Shown here in pieces: positions 47,401 to 56,588 of a stretch of DNA of 64,000 nucleotides (the stretch's first letter is position 1; every line of letters begins with the position of its first letter). The notes below the pieces were generated by a model. It worked only from the letters and a program-made list of their open reading frames with translations, searched no databases and was not told the origin of the DNA. A program made the translations under genes and the position numbers. Origin of the DNA: Synechococcus sp. AG-673-F03 (lineage in GTDB: Bacteria > Cyanobacteriota > Cyanobacteriia > PCC-6307 > Cyanobiaceae); contig QCTJ01000004.1 in assembly GCA_003211205.1 (NCBI GenBank), positions 1 through 64,000 on the forward strand. The letters are read 5' to 3'.

Positions 47401-48214
47401 CCGAAAACTGAACCGATGCGAATGATGTGGTGGTGATCACCAGCTCCACGGCCTGTTGCCGGTAAAGATCCTTCACAGCCCTCTGCACGACCGGATCACG
47501 CAGGCTGCTCACCCAGAGTGCTTTTGGCACCAGTCCATGCGCTCGTAGGGTTTCGAGCAGAACATCACACCAGTGAACATCCGCTGATTGGCGATGGGCG
47601 CGGTAAAGAAGCACCCCGATGTTCGACCCTTCTTCGTGTCGCCAGTCGTAGGGGTCAGGATCGGGGCTGGCCGTCAATGTCAATGACGGTGCATCGATGG
47701 CGGACGTTTCGCCTGAGGCCGTGGACAGGATCCATTCCAGACCATCGAGCCAACGCTGCAGGTTGTCTGCTCCTCCTTCCCGCAACAGCCTTGCCATGGC
47801 ATCACAGAAGGGCTCAGGCTGGCTGCTGAGTGGATGAAGTTCACTGTCCTGGTCCTGAGTTCCGGCCAAAACAAGCAGTTGACGACCCTTCTGTTTCGTA
47901 AGCCATGAGCAGCATTGTTCAAGGCCATAGGACCAGTGACCACGACCTCCGAGCAATCTGATCACGATCAGTTGCGTCTTATCCGTGCAGAGGGCCAGGT
48001 AATGATCGATCTGAGCCGGATGGGACAGGGCATCCAGCGGCAGCGCACGGATTCCGTGCTGCCAGAGCGGTTGTGTCTGCGTGTCTAGAACCCTTGCCAG
48101 GGCGGAGATGTCCGAGCTGGCGCTGGTGAGAAACAACACCGGCGCAGTGGGTTGCTCCACGTAGGAAATCGGCCCATCGGTGTCGGCCCCCGGCAGGCTG
48201 CTTAGACGATGCAT
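44441..48214 (-). CDS. cobN: Cobaltochelatase subunit CobN
   Basis: Very large subunit (about 1257 residues) of the ATP-dependent chelatase that inserts cobalt in aerobic cobalamin synthesis. It belongs to the CobN/ChlH family: HCQLMLHVGKHGSAEWLPGKSVGLSP, FYSVDLRGLPTEAAWDLGRRSAEQLL, and TMRNGGEDIAQMFALLGVRPVWD. The N-terminus MHRLSSLPGADTDG and VEQPTAPVLFLTSA are CobN-like; ChlH, needed for chlorophyll, has a different N-terminus. ATG 48214 is chosen over a frame open to 48241. metH, a cobalamin-dependent enzyme, lies 1 kb away. Confidence 0.93.
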   Translation of the reverse strand: MHRLSSLPGADTDGPISYVEQPTAPVLFLTSASSDISALARVLDTQTQPLWQHGIRALPLDALSHPAQIDHYLALCTDKTQLIVIRLLGGRGHWSYGLEQCCSWLTKQKGRQLLVLAGTQDQDSELHPLSSQPEPFCDAMARLLREGGADNLQRWLDGLEWILSTASGETSAIDAPSLTLTASPDPDPYDWRHEEGSNIGVLLYRAHRQSADVHWCDVLLETLRAHGLVPKALWVSSLRDPVVQRAVKDLYRQQAVELVITTTSFASVQFSEAGLGAPLWDDLDRPVLQMLSSGRSREQWQDSFQGLDPIDLSLQVVLPELDGRITTRIGAFREVDHADERLCTAVKRLEPDGAGLNWIAEHARAWVDLRSTEAKQRSVALVLANYPLRNGRLANGVGLDTPASCLNIMRWLRDEGFDLGEQPLPEDPDLLIQQVLNGRTNDPESHSRPPLTYLPLSNYLRWWSSLPETARLPILDRWGEPEHAVDLELKGFAIHGVRFGRVVVLVQPSRGYDADQLSDLHSPDLPPPHRYLAQYLWLREIHHCQLMLHVGKHGSAEWLPGKSVGLSPLCAPALALGAIPHLYPFIVNDPGEGSQAKRRGHAVILDHLTPPLGRAGLYGPMLALESLLDEYVEAKQLGASRCDQIQQQLIQQLIDLNWPSMGRILANQSSPAEIGALLEQVETYLCELKEAQIRTGLHRLGDHPQPTQIVELLLAIARSPASDRPGLTQWMSRSVGLECDPWKDEDGALLSDQDRQILERHGCHQTRRLSDAVEWIEAQAERLLLLMINGDGSQQHDQAQPLDHCFQQLLESEPLPGPLQFIKTDLWPRLQQSASHEHQAVLAAASGRRIASGPSGAPTRGRDDVLPTGRNFYSVDLRGLPTEAAWDLGRRSAEQLLDLYELEEGEPLRHLALSVWGTATMRNGGEDIAQMFALLGVRPVWDGPTRRMVDLELIPLTLLERPRVDVTLRMSGLFRDAFPQLLAWVDRALSMVAGLDEADRDNPLAAVTRSRGPQARLFGSAPGSYGAGLQALIDSGQWERRDQLGEAYLAWSSWSYDAEATAHHDREGLEQALQDVQVVLHNQDNREHDLLDSDDYYQFQGGLAAAVNRVSGNDPKLFFADHSRSERLRIHRLGREIDKVVRSRLLNPRWIEGMKQHGYKGAFEMGASLDYLFAYDATTGAVPDWCYSKVAERWLLTVDVRDFLLERNPWVMRDMAERCLEAATRGLWSDPDATLLDEIRRVLLESERAVEGGNFSG

Positions 48215-48286
48215 GTCCCCATTCTCCAGAGGACAGGACAATCGGGAACTGACGGGTGAGAAGATCTGGTCAACGGACCCTCAGCG

Positions 48287-49204
48287 ATGCATCAGTTCCT
48301 TCCCTACGCCTGGTTCCAGGGACGCTGCGTTCCTTTCGAGGATGCCAAGGTGTCGGTGGCGACACATGCATTGCATTACGGAACTGGTGCCTTTGGTGGG
48401 ATGCGGGCCATTCCCGACCCGATCAAACCCGGAGGAATGCTCCTGTTCCGTGCTGACCGTCATGCCCGTCGGCTGTCTCAGAGCGCCCATCTGTTGATGG
48501 CTGATCTCAGTGAAGAGACCGTGATGGAAGCTCTCACAGCGACGCTTCATGCCAATCAACCCACCACACCGATTTATCTGAGGCCATTTGTTTACACGAG
48601 TGATCTCGGAATCGCGCCACGACTGCACAACATCGAGACCGATTTTCTGATCTATGGGCTGGAGCTTGGTGACTATCTCTCCCCGGATGGAGTGAGTTGT
48701 CGGATTAGCAGCTGGACCCGCCAGGAAGATCGCTCACTGCCCCTGCGCGGCAAGATCAGCGGTGCCTACATCACCAGCTCGCTGGCTAAGTCGGAGGCCG
48801 TCGCCTGCGGTTTTGATGAAGCTCTGCTGATGAACACTCGCGGCAAGGTGAGTGAGGCCAGTGGGATGAATTTGTTCATCGTCCGTGACGGCCAGCTGAT
48901 TACTCCGGGAGTGGATCAAGACATACTCGAGGGGATCACGCGAGCCAGCGTGATTGAACTGGCCAAGGGCATGGGCATTGATGTGATCGAGCGGCCAGTT
49001 GATAAGACCGAGTTGTTCATCGCTGATGAGGTCTTTCTGACAGGAACAGCGGCCAAGATCAGTCCGATCCGTCAGCTGGAGTCAACGGTTCTCTCGCAAC
49101 AACGACCCCTGATGGAAGCGCTTCGCTCCAAGCTGGTGGCGATAACAGAGGGCCGAGATGAGCAATATGCCCACTGGGTCACCCGGATCGATCTGGAGAG
49201 ATGA
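48287..49204 (+). CDS. ilvE: Branched-chain amino acid aminotransferase
   Basis: PLP enzyme of fold type IV, 305 residues, for the last step of valine, leucine and isoleucine synthesis. Motifs: LHYGTGAFGGMRAIPD, RPFVYTSDLGIAP, the lysine region GKISGAYITSSLAKSEA, LMNTRGKVSEASGMNLFIV and DEVFLTGTAAKISPI. Divergent to cobN with 72 bases between. Confidence 0.94.
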   Translation: MHQFLPYAWFQGRCVPFEDAKVSVATHALHYGTGAFGGMRAIPDPIKPGGMLLFRADRHARRLSQSAHLLMADLSEETVMEALTATLHANQPTTPIYLRPFVYTSDLGIAPRLHNIETDFLIYGLELGDYLSPDGVSCRISSWTRQEDRSLPLRGKISGAYITSSLAKSEAVACGFDEALLMNTRGKVSEASGMNLFIVRDGQLITPGVDQDILEGITRASVIELAKGMGIDVIERPVDKTELFIADEVFLTGTAAKISPIRQLESTVLSQQRPLMEALRSKLVAITEGRDEQYAHWVTRIDLER

Positions 49205-49282
49205 GCCTGCCAAAGTCTGTGTCTTTGACGTCAAAACCGGGGTCCTGAGACCTGCATTTCTTAGGATGGATTCATCGATCCA

Positions 49283-52200
49283 ATGGTGATGCAGGCAGTT
49301 CAGACGAAGTCCATCACTGAATCATCCCGCTTCCTCAAGCGCCTGCACGATCCCAGTCGACCTGTTCTGGTGTTTGACGGTGCCACTGGCACCTCCCTGC
49401 AGCAGATGGATCTGTCGGCCGATGATTTCGGTGGGGAAGTGCTTGAGGGTTGTAATGAAAACCTTGTGGTCACGCGCCCAGACGCGGTGCAGGCCGTGCA
49501 TCGCCAGTTTCTGGAGGCTGGTTGTGATGTGATCGAGACGGACACCTTCGGTGCCGCGTCAGTGGTCCTGGCGGAATATGACCTTGAGGATCAGGCTTTC
49601 GTTCTCAACAAACGTGCAGCGGAACTGGCCCGTGAGATCGCAGATGAATACAGCACTCCGGATAAGCCGCGCTTCGTCGCAGGTTCAATGGGGCCGACCA
49701 CCAAGCTCCCCACACTCGGCCACATTGATTTCGACACGCTGAGAGCTTCCTTCCGAGATCAGGCGGCAGGCCTGATTGCCGGCGATGTGGATCTGTTCAT
49801 CATCGAGACCTGTCAGGACGTGCTTCAGATCAAGGCAGCACTTCAAGGCGTTGAGGATGCCTTTGAAGCCAGCGGCGAACGTCGGCCGTTGATGGTCTCC
49901 GTGACGATGGAGACCACGGGAACCATGTTGGTTGGCTCGGATATCGCTGCCGTGGTCTCCATTCTTGAACCGTTCCCGATCGATGTGCTCGGTTTGAACT
50001 GTGCCACCGGTCCAGAGCAGATGAAGGAGCACATCAAGTATCTGGCCGAATACTCGCCCTTTGTTGTGAGCTGCATCCCCAATGCCGGTCTCCCGGAGAA
50101 CATCGGCGGTGTTGCCCATTACCGGCTCACTCCCATTGAGCTGAAAATGCAGCTCATGCACTTCGTTGAGGATCTTGGTGTTCAGGTGATTGGTGGCTGC
50201 TGTGGCACTACACCAGCTCATATCAAAGCGCTGTCAGAGATTTCCGATGAACTGAAACCCGCCGAGCGGCAGGTGAGGACGCACCACCTTGAACGCCAGC
50301 AGCTGGGTTATGAGCCGGCGGCAGCTTCGCTGTACGGAGCAACACCCTATTTCCAGGACAACTCCTTCCTGATCATTGGCGAGCGATTGAATGCGAGCGG
50401 GTCCAAAAAGGTCCGTGAACTGCTGAATGAAGAGGATTGGGATGGCCTTGTTGGTCTGGCACGTGGGCAGGTGAAGGAGAACGCTCATGTTCTTGATGTC
50501 AATGTCGATTATGTGGGACGCGACGGCGAGAAAGATATGCATGAAATGGTGACTCGTGTGGTCACCAACGTGAATCTGCCACTGATGCTTGATTCAACTG
50601 AATGGCAGAAAATGGAGGCCGGACTGAAAGTTGCCGGCGGTAAATGCATCCTCAATTCCACGAACTATGAGGATGGTGATGAACGTTTTTTCAAAGTACT
50701 TGAACTTGCTCGCCGTTACGGCGCAGCTGTTGTGATCGGCACCATTGACGAGGAGGGCATGGCGCGAACGGCTGAGAAAAAAGTCGCTATCGCAAAACGT
50801 GCCTACAGAGATGCTGTTGAGTTTGGGATCCCAGCCCGAGAGATTTTTTACGATCCCCTCGCATTACCAATTTCAACAGGAATTGAGGAGGATCGCCGCA
50901 ATGCAATTGAAACGATTGAAGCGATTCGCCGGATTCGTAGCGAACTTCCCGGTGTTCACGTTGTGCTCGGTGTCTCGAATGTCAGCTTCGGACTATCTCC
51001 TGCCGCCAGAATTACGCTCAACTCTGTTTTCCTCCATGACTGCTGTGAGGCAGGTATGGATGCTGCGATTGTTTCTCCCGCGAAGATTCTTCCCCTGATC
51101 AAGATTGATGAGGGTCACCAACAGGTTTGTCGCGATCTAATCAAAGATTCTCGCCGTTTTGATGGAGACGTCTGTATTTATGACCCCCTAACTGAGCTCA
51201 CCACGCTGTTTGAGGGTGTCAGTACTAAGGAGGCCCGCTCTTCTGGGCCCTCTTTGACCGATCTCCCCGTTGAGGAAAGACTCAAGCAGCACATCATCGA
51301 TGGTGAACGGATCGGCCTTGATGTGGCTCTTAATGAGGGGCTTGAAAATTACAAACCACTCGAGATCGTTAACACTTTCCTTCTCGATGGAATGAAAGTT
51401 GTTGGTGAATTATTTGGCTCTGGTCAAATGCAGCTTCCATTCGTTTTGCAATCTGCTGAAACCATGAAATCAGCTGTTGCGTTCCTTGAACCGCATATGG
51501 AGAAAAGTGACGGCAAGAGATCAGCAAAGGCAAAATTTCTGATTGCCACGGTCAGGGGAGATGTACATGACATCGGCAAAAATCTCGTCGATATCATCCT
51601 CACTAATAATGGTTATGAGGTCATTAATTTAGGTATTAAGCAGGATGTTGGAGCCATTATTGCTGCTCAAGAACAGCATCAGGCGGACTGCATCGCGATG
51701 AGTGGACTTCTTGTGAAATCCACCGCATTCATGAAAGATAATCTCTCTGCTTTTAATGAAGCTGGTATCAATGTTCCAGTGGTTCTGGGTGGAGCTGCTC
51801 TAACACCGAGGTTTGTCAACAAGGATTGCAGTGAGGTGTACAACGGCAAAGTTCTTTACGGAAGAGACGCATTTACAGATCTGCGTTTCATGGATGCCTT
51901 TGTGGATGCCCGTCAGTCCGACTCCTGGGATAACGAAAAAGGCTTTTTGAATGGCACTCCTGAGGGACTGACCCTCGGAGGTGAATCGGGTTCGCAATCC
52001 GACTCCGCTACATCCGATGATTCGAAGCCGAGTGAAGGTGGAAAGAAGATCAAGGCAGACCCTGTGCCGGTCAGTTTCGATCGATCCGACACCGTGCCTG
52101 AGGAGGCGGCCATTCAGCCCTCGTTCCTGGGTCCAAAAGTGTTGCAGGGAGACGCTGAAATACCTCTGCCTGAGGTGATGGCCTACCTCGACCGACAGGC

Positions 52201-52915
52201 TCTGTTTGCCGGACAGTGGCAGATGCGCAAGGTCAAAGGCCAGTCAAGGGAAGACTATGAGGCTGATCTGCAAGCCAAGGCAGAGCCCGTTCTTCAGGCT
52301 TGGCTGCAACGCTCTATCGACGAAAGCCTGCTACACCCGGCTGTGGCTTATGGCTATTTCCCCTGCGGACGAGAAGGAAACGATGTTGTTGTTTTTGACC
52401 CGGACGGATCGCGCGAACTTGGCCGTTTTTCTGTGCCACGCCAGCGAGGCGGCAATCGCTACTGCATTGCCGATTTCTACAGAGACCTCGTTGACGGAGG
52501 TCCCAGCGATGTTTTGCCGATGCAAGCGGTCACGATGGGGGAGCAGGCCTCTGTCTTTGCTCAACAGCTGTTCGAGGCCGATTCCTACAGCGACTACCTG
52601 TTCTTCCATGGACTGGCCGTTCAGATGGCCGAAGCTCTTGCCGAATGGACCCATGCGCGTGTGAGACGCGAATGCGGATTTGCAGATCCTGAAGGGATGC
52701 AGCTCAGGGATGTGTTGGCCCAGCGCTACAGGGGCAGTCGTTACTCCTTTGGCTACCCGGCATGTCCCAACGTTGCTGATTCACGGCAGCAGCTGCTGTG
52801 GCTTGGCGCTGACCGTGTCGGCCTGAGCATGGATGAGGGCGACCAGCTTCATCCGGAACAGAGCACCACGGCACTGGTGGCATTGCACAGCAAAGCCCGC
52901 TATTTCAGCGCTTAA
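49283..52915 (+). CDS. metH: Cobalamin-dependent methionine synthase
   Basis: 1210 residues with all four modules. Homocysteine domain with zinc cysteines (VLGLNCATG and [12 protein letters not shown]); pterin domain ([31 protein letters not shown]-type [14 protein letters not shown]); cobalamin domain with the DxHxxG histidine in [16 protein letters not shown] and [10 protein letters not shown]; and C-terminal reactivation domain binding SAM ([27 protein letters not shown]). An acidic linker (about residues 880-925) joins the last two. The middle of the gene is lower in G+C than both ends. No cobalamin riboswitch is visible in the 78-base upstream gap. Confidence 0.97.
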   Translation: MVMQAVQTKSITESSRFLKRLHDPSRPVLVFDGATGTSLQQMDLSADDFGGEVLEGCNENLVVTRPDAVQAVHRQFLEAGCDVIETDTFGAASVVLAEYDLEDQAFVLNKRAAELAREIADEYSTPDKPRFVAGSMGPTTKLPTLGHIDFDTLRASFRDQAAGLIAGDVDLFIIETCQDVLQIKAALQGVEDAFEASGERRPLMVSVTMETTGTMLVGSDIAAVVSILEPFPIDVLGLNCATGPEQMKEHIKYLAEYSPFVVSCIPNAGLPENIGGVAHYRLTPIELKMQLMHFVEDLGVQVIGGCCGTTPAHIKALSEISDELKPAERQVRTHHLERQQLGYEPAAASLYGATPYFQDNSFLIIGERLNASGSKKVRELLNEEDWDGLVGLARGQVKENAHVLDVNVDYVGRDGEKDMHEMVTRVVTNVNLPLMLDSTEWQKMEAGLKVAGGKCILNSTNYEDGDERFFKVLELARRYGAAVVIGTIDEEGMARTAEKKVAIAKRAYRDAVEFGIPAREIFYDPLALPISTGIEEDRRNAIETIEAIRRIRSELPGVHVVLGVSNVSFGLSPAARITLNSVFLHDCCEAGMDAAIVSPAKILPLIKIDEGHQQVCRDLIKDSRRFDGDVCIYDPLTELTTLFEGVSTKEARSSGPSLTDLPVEERLKQHIIDGERIGLDVALNEGLENYKPLEIVNTFLLDGMKVVGELFGSGQMQLPFVLQSAETMKSAVAFLEPHMEKSDGKRSAKAKFLIATVRGDVHDIGKNLVDIILTNNGYEVINLGIKQDVGAIIAAQEQHQADCIAMSGLLVKSTAFMKDNLSAFNEAGINVPVVLGGAALTPRFVNKDCSEVYNGKVLYGRDAFTDLRFMDAFVDARQSDSWDNEKGFLNGTPEGLTLGGESGSQSDSATSDDSKPSEGGKKIKADPVPVSFDRSDTVPEEAAIQPSFLGPKVLQGDAEIPLPEVMAYLDRQALFAGQWQMRKVKGQSREDYEADLQAKAEPVLQAWLQRSIDESLLHPAVAYGYFPCGREGNDVVVFDPDGSRELGRFSVPRQRGGNRYCIADFYRDLVDGGPSDVLPMQAVTMGEQASVFAQQLFEADSYSDYLFFHGLAVQMAEALAEWTHARVRRECGFADPEGMQLRDVLAQRYRGSRYSFGYPACPNVADSRQQLLWLGADRVGLSMDEGDQLHPEQSTTALVALHSKARYFSA

Positions 52916-52960
52916 GCAGGATCACTGCTGCAGACTGCAGCTTTCATCAACCGCATCACC

Positions 52961-53233
52961 ATGGATCTCAGTGGGCCCGGCGTCATCGACGAGGCGATCA
53001 ATGCAGGGATCGATCTGGATGGATCACCTCTGCCAGCTCAGATGCTGACGCTTTACAGAGAAGTGATGACCCTTGAAAGCCAGCGCAAGCGGAGCGGAGT
53101 CCGCAAATCGATGCGCAACCGTGTGGTCAAGACCGGCGCCAAACATTTCGACCAGGAAACGCTGAATCAGCGCTTGATCGATGCTGGATGGGAGGGTCTG
53201 AAGGCTAAGGAGATCAGCTTCTTCTACGGCTGA
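52961..53233 (+). CDS. Small conserved-looking hypothetical protein
   Basis: 90 residues, no signal peptide. N-terminal VIDEAINAGIDLDGSPLPAQML followed by a helix and a strongly basic stretch (ESQRKRSGVRKSMRNRVVK), then FDQETLNQRLIDAGWEGLKA and FFYG. The basic part could bind nucleic acid, but no family is recognised. It lies 45 bases after metH on the same strand. Confidence 0.65.
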   Translation: MDLSGPGVIDEAINAGIDLDGSPLPAQMLTLYREVMTLESQRKRSGVRKSMRNRVVKTGAKHFDQETLNQRLIDAGWEGLKAKEISFFYG

Positions 53234-53260
53234 CCCAAGCCGCTGATGGAGCTCTGTGGA

Positions 53261-53491
53261 TCATCCCTGGCAGAGCTTCTCCATCGTGTCGATCACTTCC
53301 TGTTGAAATTCCTCGAGGGCACTGGATTCGCTGAGGTCGATCCCCTCTCCCGCAGCATTCTGAGACAGGTCCTGAAAGTGGAATGCCCCCTCACCGTTGG
53401 CGAGGAACTCAATCGCTGAGGATTCCCCGCTTTCGCGGAAGGCGTCGCAGAGGGCGAGGAACGCTGCGTCTTCAGTGAACTCCCAATCCAT
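53261..53491 (-). CDS. Small acidic hypothetical protein
   Basis: 76 residues, acidic, no membrane segment: MDWEFTEDAAFLALCDAFRE then SAIEFLANGEGAFHFQDL and LEEFQQEVIDTMEKLCQG. The alternating helix-like pattern and ATG start look genuine. No family recognised. Convergent with the preceding gene, 27 bases apart. Confidence 0.6.
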   Translation of the reverse strand: MDWEFTEDAAFLALCDAFRESGESSAIEFLANGEGAFHFQDLSQNAAGEGIDLSESSALEEFQQEVIDTMEKLCQG

Positions 53492-53602
53492 CGAGGAGGC
53501 ATAACTGATTGACCTTTAACGCCTCGCCCCCGGGATCCGTCAACCATCTTGTCGCGCAATGTGCCAGTACTTCGGCAGACTCCTCATGGATTCCATGGCG
53601 CA

Positions 53603-54010
53603 ATGAGCTCTGAACCATTTCCCGAAACCGAAGTCCAGGCCAGCGATTTGAATGTTCTGGGTAAGCCTCTGGAGGTGTGCAGTTGTCAGCCCATGACCGG
53701 ATGGTTCAGAGATGGACATTGTCGAACCGATGTGGGCGATCTCGGACGTCACAGCGTCTGTTGCGTGATGACAGAAAGCTTTCTCAGTTACAGCAGGGCT
53801 CAGGGCAATGATCTGAGCACCCCGATGCCTCAGTTTGGTTTTCCGGGTCTTCAACCTGGAGATCACTGGTGTGTCTGTGCGCCTCGCTGGAAGGAGGCGC
53901 ATGAGGATGGAATGGCTCCCCCGGTTCTGTTGAACTCCACAGAACGCAGCACGGTAGAAATCATTTCACTGGATATCCTGCGAGAACATGCTCACCAGGG
54001 AATGTCCTGA
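53603..54010 (+). CDS. DUF2237 family protein
   Basis: About 135 residues. The conserved pattern is nearly complete: NVLGKPLEVCSCQPMTGWFRDG, GRHSVCCVMTESFLSYSRAQ, GNDLSTPMPQFGFPGLQPGD, HWCVCAPRWKEA and APPVLLNSTE. DUF2237 is widespread and uncharacterised; invariant cysteines suggest metal or redox chemistry. ATG 53603 is chosen; an open frame to 53549 adds non-family residues. Its last 19 bases overlap the convergent SDR gene. Confidence 0.85.
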   Translation: MSSEPFPETEVQASDLNVLGKPLEVCSCQPMTGWFRDGHCRTDVGDLGRHSVCCVMTESFLSYSRAQGNDLSTPMPQFGFPGLQPGDHWCVCAPRWKEAHEDGMAPPVLLNSTERSTVEIISLDILREHAHQGMS

Positions 54011-54720
54011 CCATCCCAGGCGATAAATCGACCGCTGTCGGATGGTGTCTGACCCAGCAGGACATCCAGGAGATGCCCTGCTGCCCTCTCAGGGCTAAAC
54101 AGCTTCTCCTTGGGTACAAAGCTCTGAAAAGGCTGCGAAAGGGCTGTGTCTGTCGTTCCAGGATGCAAAAGAGTCACGGTCGCCAGCGGCAGACGTCGAC
54201 CCCACTCAAGACTCAGGCAGCGCAACATCATGTTCTGTGCTGCCTTTGCGCCGCGATAGGCATACCAGCCTCCGCTGCGGTTATCGCCAATGCTGCCAAC
54301 CCTGGCACTCAGGCTGGCGAAATGAAAGGGTAAGTCCCTGCTCAGAACAGGCTCTACTGCCTTGGCTAGCAGCAGTGGACCAGCCGCGTTGATCGCAAAC
54401 GAGTCGAGCAATGCAGATTGCTCAGCATGTTGCAGTCGTTTTTCAGGTTGATAGCAGGGGCCGTGAAGACGTCCAGTGGCGTTGATCACCACTCTCAGAG
54501 GATGGGAGTCACCCCTGAGTTGTTCGGTCAGTTTGCTGAGACTGTCCGTGCACTGGAGATCAACCGTCCATTCCTGGTCCGACACCGTGTGACGCGTGGC
54601 CAGCGTCACCTGCAGGGATGACTGGCGCCGTGCCAGTTCCGCACTCAATGCCCGCCCGATCCCGCCTCCCCCGACAACGAGAGCTCGTCCCTGCCAGCTA
54701 TCGGTGCACATTTCAGGCAT
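53992..54720 (-). CDS. Short-chain dehydrogenase/reductase
   Basis: 242 residues of the classical SDR fold. Cofactor motif RALVVGGGGIGRALSAELAR near residue 13, VVINATGRLHG (NNAG-like), the FASLSARVGSI serine and YAYRGAKAAQNMM catalytic tyrosine-lysine pair, followed by LHPGTTDTALS. It resembles C-factor-type SDRs of unknown substrate. Divergent to the SpoIID-domain gene, 24 bases apart. Confidence 0.87.
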   Translation of the reverse strand: MPEMCTDSWQGRALVVGGGGIGRALSAELARRQSSLQVTLATRHTVSDQEWTVDLQCTDSLSKLTEQLRGDSHPLRVVINATGRLHGPCYQPEKRLQHAEQSALLDSFAINAAGPLLLAKAVEPVLSRDLPFHFASLSARVGSIGDNRSGGWYAYRGAKAAQNMMLRCLSLEWGRRLPLATVTLLHPGTTDTALSQPFQSFVPKEKLFSPERAAGHLLDVLLGQTPSDSGRFIAWDGQDIPW

Positions 54721-54744
54721 GATTCCAGCGCCGCCTCAGCGGGT

Positions 54745-55650
54745 ATGCGTCTCGTTCGACCACTGTTACTAACTCTGCTGGCGAGTGCGGGGCTGGCCTC
54801 ACTGATCGTCTGGTCCACCAGAGCTGGGCGTTTCCACTCAGGCAGCCAAGACGCAGAGCTCTTGCTCAGCACGTTGTTTGATGCAGAAACTCAGTCCAAA
54901 AGCGGTGATCAAGTGCCGCCAATAGCCTCTGTTCCTGAGGTGCCTGCACCCAGTGAGAGCCCTGATCCTCAGCTGCGTATCGCCCTGTTGAGTCAGCGGC
55001 CATTGCGACAGGTCAGCACCCAGGATGGAGCGAGCTGTCGGCAGCAGCGAGGAATCACCGTTCGTCCAGGACGGGTCAACGGGATGCTCGCCAAGGGATC
55101 GACAGGTCTTGTGAGTTGTGGTGGTACCAGTGGATCGGTGTTGGTGAACGGTCGTGCCTACGAAGGAACCATTCATCTGCTCAACAAAGGGCAGGGATGC
55201 CTCGCCATCAATCAGATCAACTTGGAGCGCTATGTGACGTCTGTTGTGGGAGCTGAAATGCCCAGCCACTGGAATGGCGAAGCTCTCAAAGCCCAGGCCG
55301 TGGCAGCCCGCTCCTATGGCCTCGTTCACATGCTCCGTCCGGCCAACAGCGACTGGAACCTTGGAGACACCACTCGCTGGCAGGCTTACGCCGGCAGAAC
55401 CAGCAGCAACGCGTCAACCATTCAAGCCACGGAAGATACGCGCGGGCTCGTTTTGAGTTTCAAGGGAGGCCTGGTTGAGTCGTTATATGCATCCACTCAG
55501 GAGATCTCCGAAGAAGCACACGGGCATCTCGGTGCGAGCATGAGCCAGCATGGTGCTCAGGAGCTGGCACAGCAGGGGCTTCGATTCAACGAGATCCTCG
55601 GCAGGTACTACGCAGGGGCATCGCTGGCGAGGATCAAATCCGATGGGTGA
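54745..55650 (+). CDS. SpoIID/LytB-domain exported protein
   Basis: 301 residues. Signal peptide or anchor at the start (LLLTLLASAGLASLIVW), a low-complexity segment, then the SpoIID domain: INLERYVTSVVGAEMPSHWN, GEALKAQAVAARSYGL, RWQAYAGRTSSNASTIQATE, GLVESLYASTQ, and MSQHGAQELAQQGLRFNEIL. SpoIID-type proteins act on peptidoglycan glycan chains or support amidases. Here the catalytic-type glutamate (GAEMPSHW) is kept. Overlaps the next gene by 8 bases. Confidence 0.88.
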   Translation: MRLVRPLLLTLLASAGLASLIVWSTRAGRFHSGSQDAELLLSTLFDAETQSKSGDQVPPIASVPEVPAPSESPDPQLRIALLSQRPLRQVSTQDGASCRQQRGITVRPGRVNGMLAKGSTGLVSCGGTSGSVLVNGRAYEGTIHLLNKGQGCLAINQINLERYVTSVVGAEMPSHWNGEALKAQAVAARSYGLVHMLRPANSDWNLGDTTRWQAYAGRTSSNASTIQATEDTRGLVLSFKGGLVESLYASTQEISEEAHGHLGASMSQHGAQELAQQGLRFNEILGRYYAGASLARIKSDG

Positions 55651-56539
55651 GAAGCAATTCTGGTCGAAGGCGCTGGAGCGCTCCGAACAGGCCTTGAATT
55701 GCGGTGCCCTGATCCCTCTCAGCACCTCCACCATCGAGCTTTCAGTGGCCAGTTCGGAGCAGTTTGAACTGCGTCAGCTGAATGCGGCTCTGCCCAAACA
55801 TCACAGACCTGAAGGGCCCAAGCCCAATCCTTTTCTTCCCTGGGACCCTCAACTGGAGATTGAGCGGATTCACAACCATCACGTTCTGATTCTCAACAAG
55901 TACCCCGTACAGCGTGGGCACATGCTGTTGATCACCCAAGGCTGGGCATCTCAAATCGACTGGCTTCAACCTGAAGACTGGCGTGCCCTGGTGCAGGTCG
56001 ACAGGGACAGCACAGGACTTTGGTTCTTCAACAGTGGTCCCAGGGCCGGAGCCAGTCAGCCCCATCGTCATCTCCAATTGTTGCCCCGTCATCCAGGTGA
56101 GTGCATCTGTCCGCGACTGTCCTGGTTTATGGAGCGTCTTCACAAACCTTCTGCATCGACAGGCAACGAACAAAGCATTGATCCGCTGTTCAGCAACTGT
56201 GTCATCGCTGATCGACCACTCTCGAGTGATCCAGACGAGGAGGCGAATCTCCTCAATGACCTCTACCGCTCCCTTGCCTTGCGACTGGGTCTTGGTGATC
56301 AATCCAGCCAACAACCACCAGCAATTCCCTACAACCTGCTGTTGACGAAGTCTTGGATGGCGTTGATCAAACGCAGTCAGGAGAAAGTCAAGGGATTCAG
56401 TGTCAATGCACTTGGATTTGCTGGTTACCTGCTGGCGACGGACCGATCAGATTTGACCTGGCTTCAGAGCCATGGTGGTGAACAGTTGCTCAGACAGGTT
56501 GTTCCTGACTTCCGTGATTCCACTGATGCAGTGAGTTGA
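55643..56539 (+). CDS. Ap4A phosphorylase-like protein (ATP adenylyltransferase)
   Basis: 298 residues. The HIT-superfamily motif is GASQPHRHLQLLP (HxHxQ) near residue 140, preceded by HHVLILNKYPVQRGHMLLIT and followed by a C-terminal domain with YNLLLTKSWMALIKRS and NALGFAGYLLA. This is the layout of Ap4A phosphorylase, which splits diadenosine tetraphosphate into ATP and ADP and is common in cyanobacteria. ATG 55643 is the start; the frame open to 55550 lies in the upstream gene. Confidence 0.9.
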   Translation: MGEKQFWSKALERSEQALNCGALIPLSTSTIELSVASSEQFELRQLNAALPKHHRPEGPKPNPFLPWDPQLEIERIHNHHVLILNKYPVQRGHMLLITQGWASQIDWLQPEDWRALVQVDRDSTGLWFFNSGPRAGASQPHRHLQLLPRHPGECICPRLSWFMERLHKPSASTGNEQSIDPLFSNCVIADRPLSSDPDEEANLLNDLYRSLALRLGLGDQSSQQPPAIPYNLLLTKSWMALIKRSQEKVKGFSVNALGFAGYLLATDRSDLTWLQSHGGEQLLRQVVPDFRDSTDAVS

Positions 56540-56588
56540 TCAGCGATGTCTGTCTGAAGGAGTCCATCAGCTCCACTTGAAGCGCTCC

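Noticed and set aside
44441-48214. Magnesium chelatase subunit ChlH
   Set aside because: The shared catalytic core is present, but the N-terminus and overall pattern fit CobN.
49205-49282. Cobalamin riboswitch upstream of metH
   Set aside because: The gap is only 78 bases and shows no B12-box; the 72-base gap before cobN and ilvE also lacks one.
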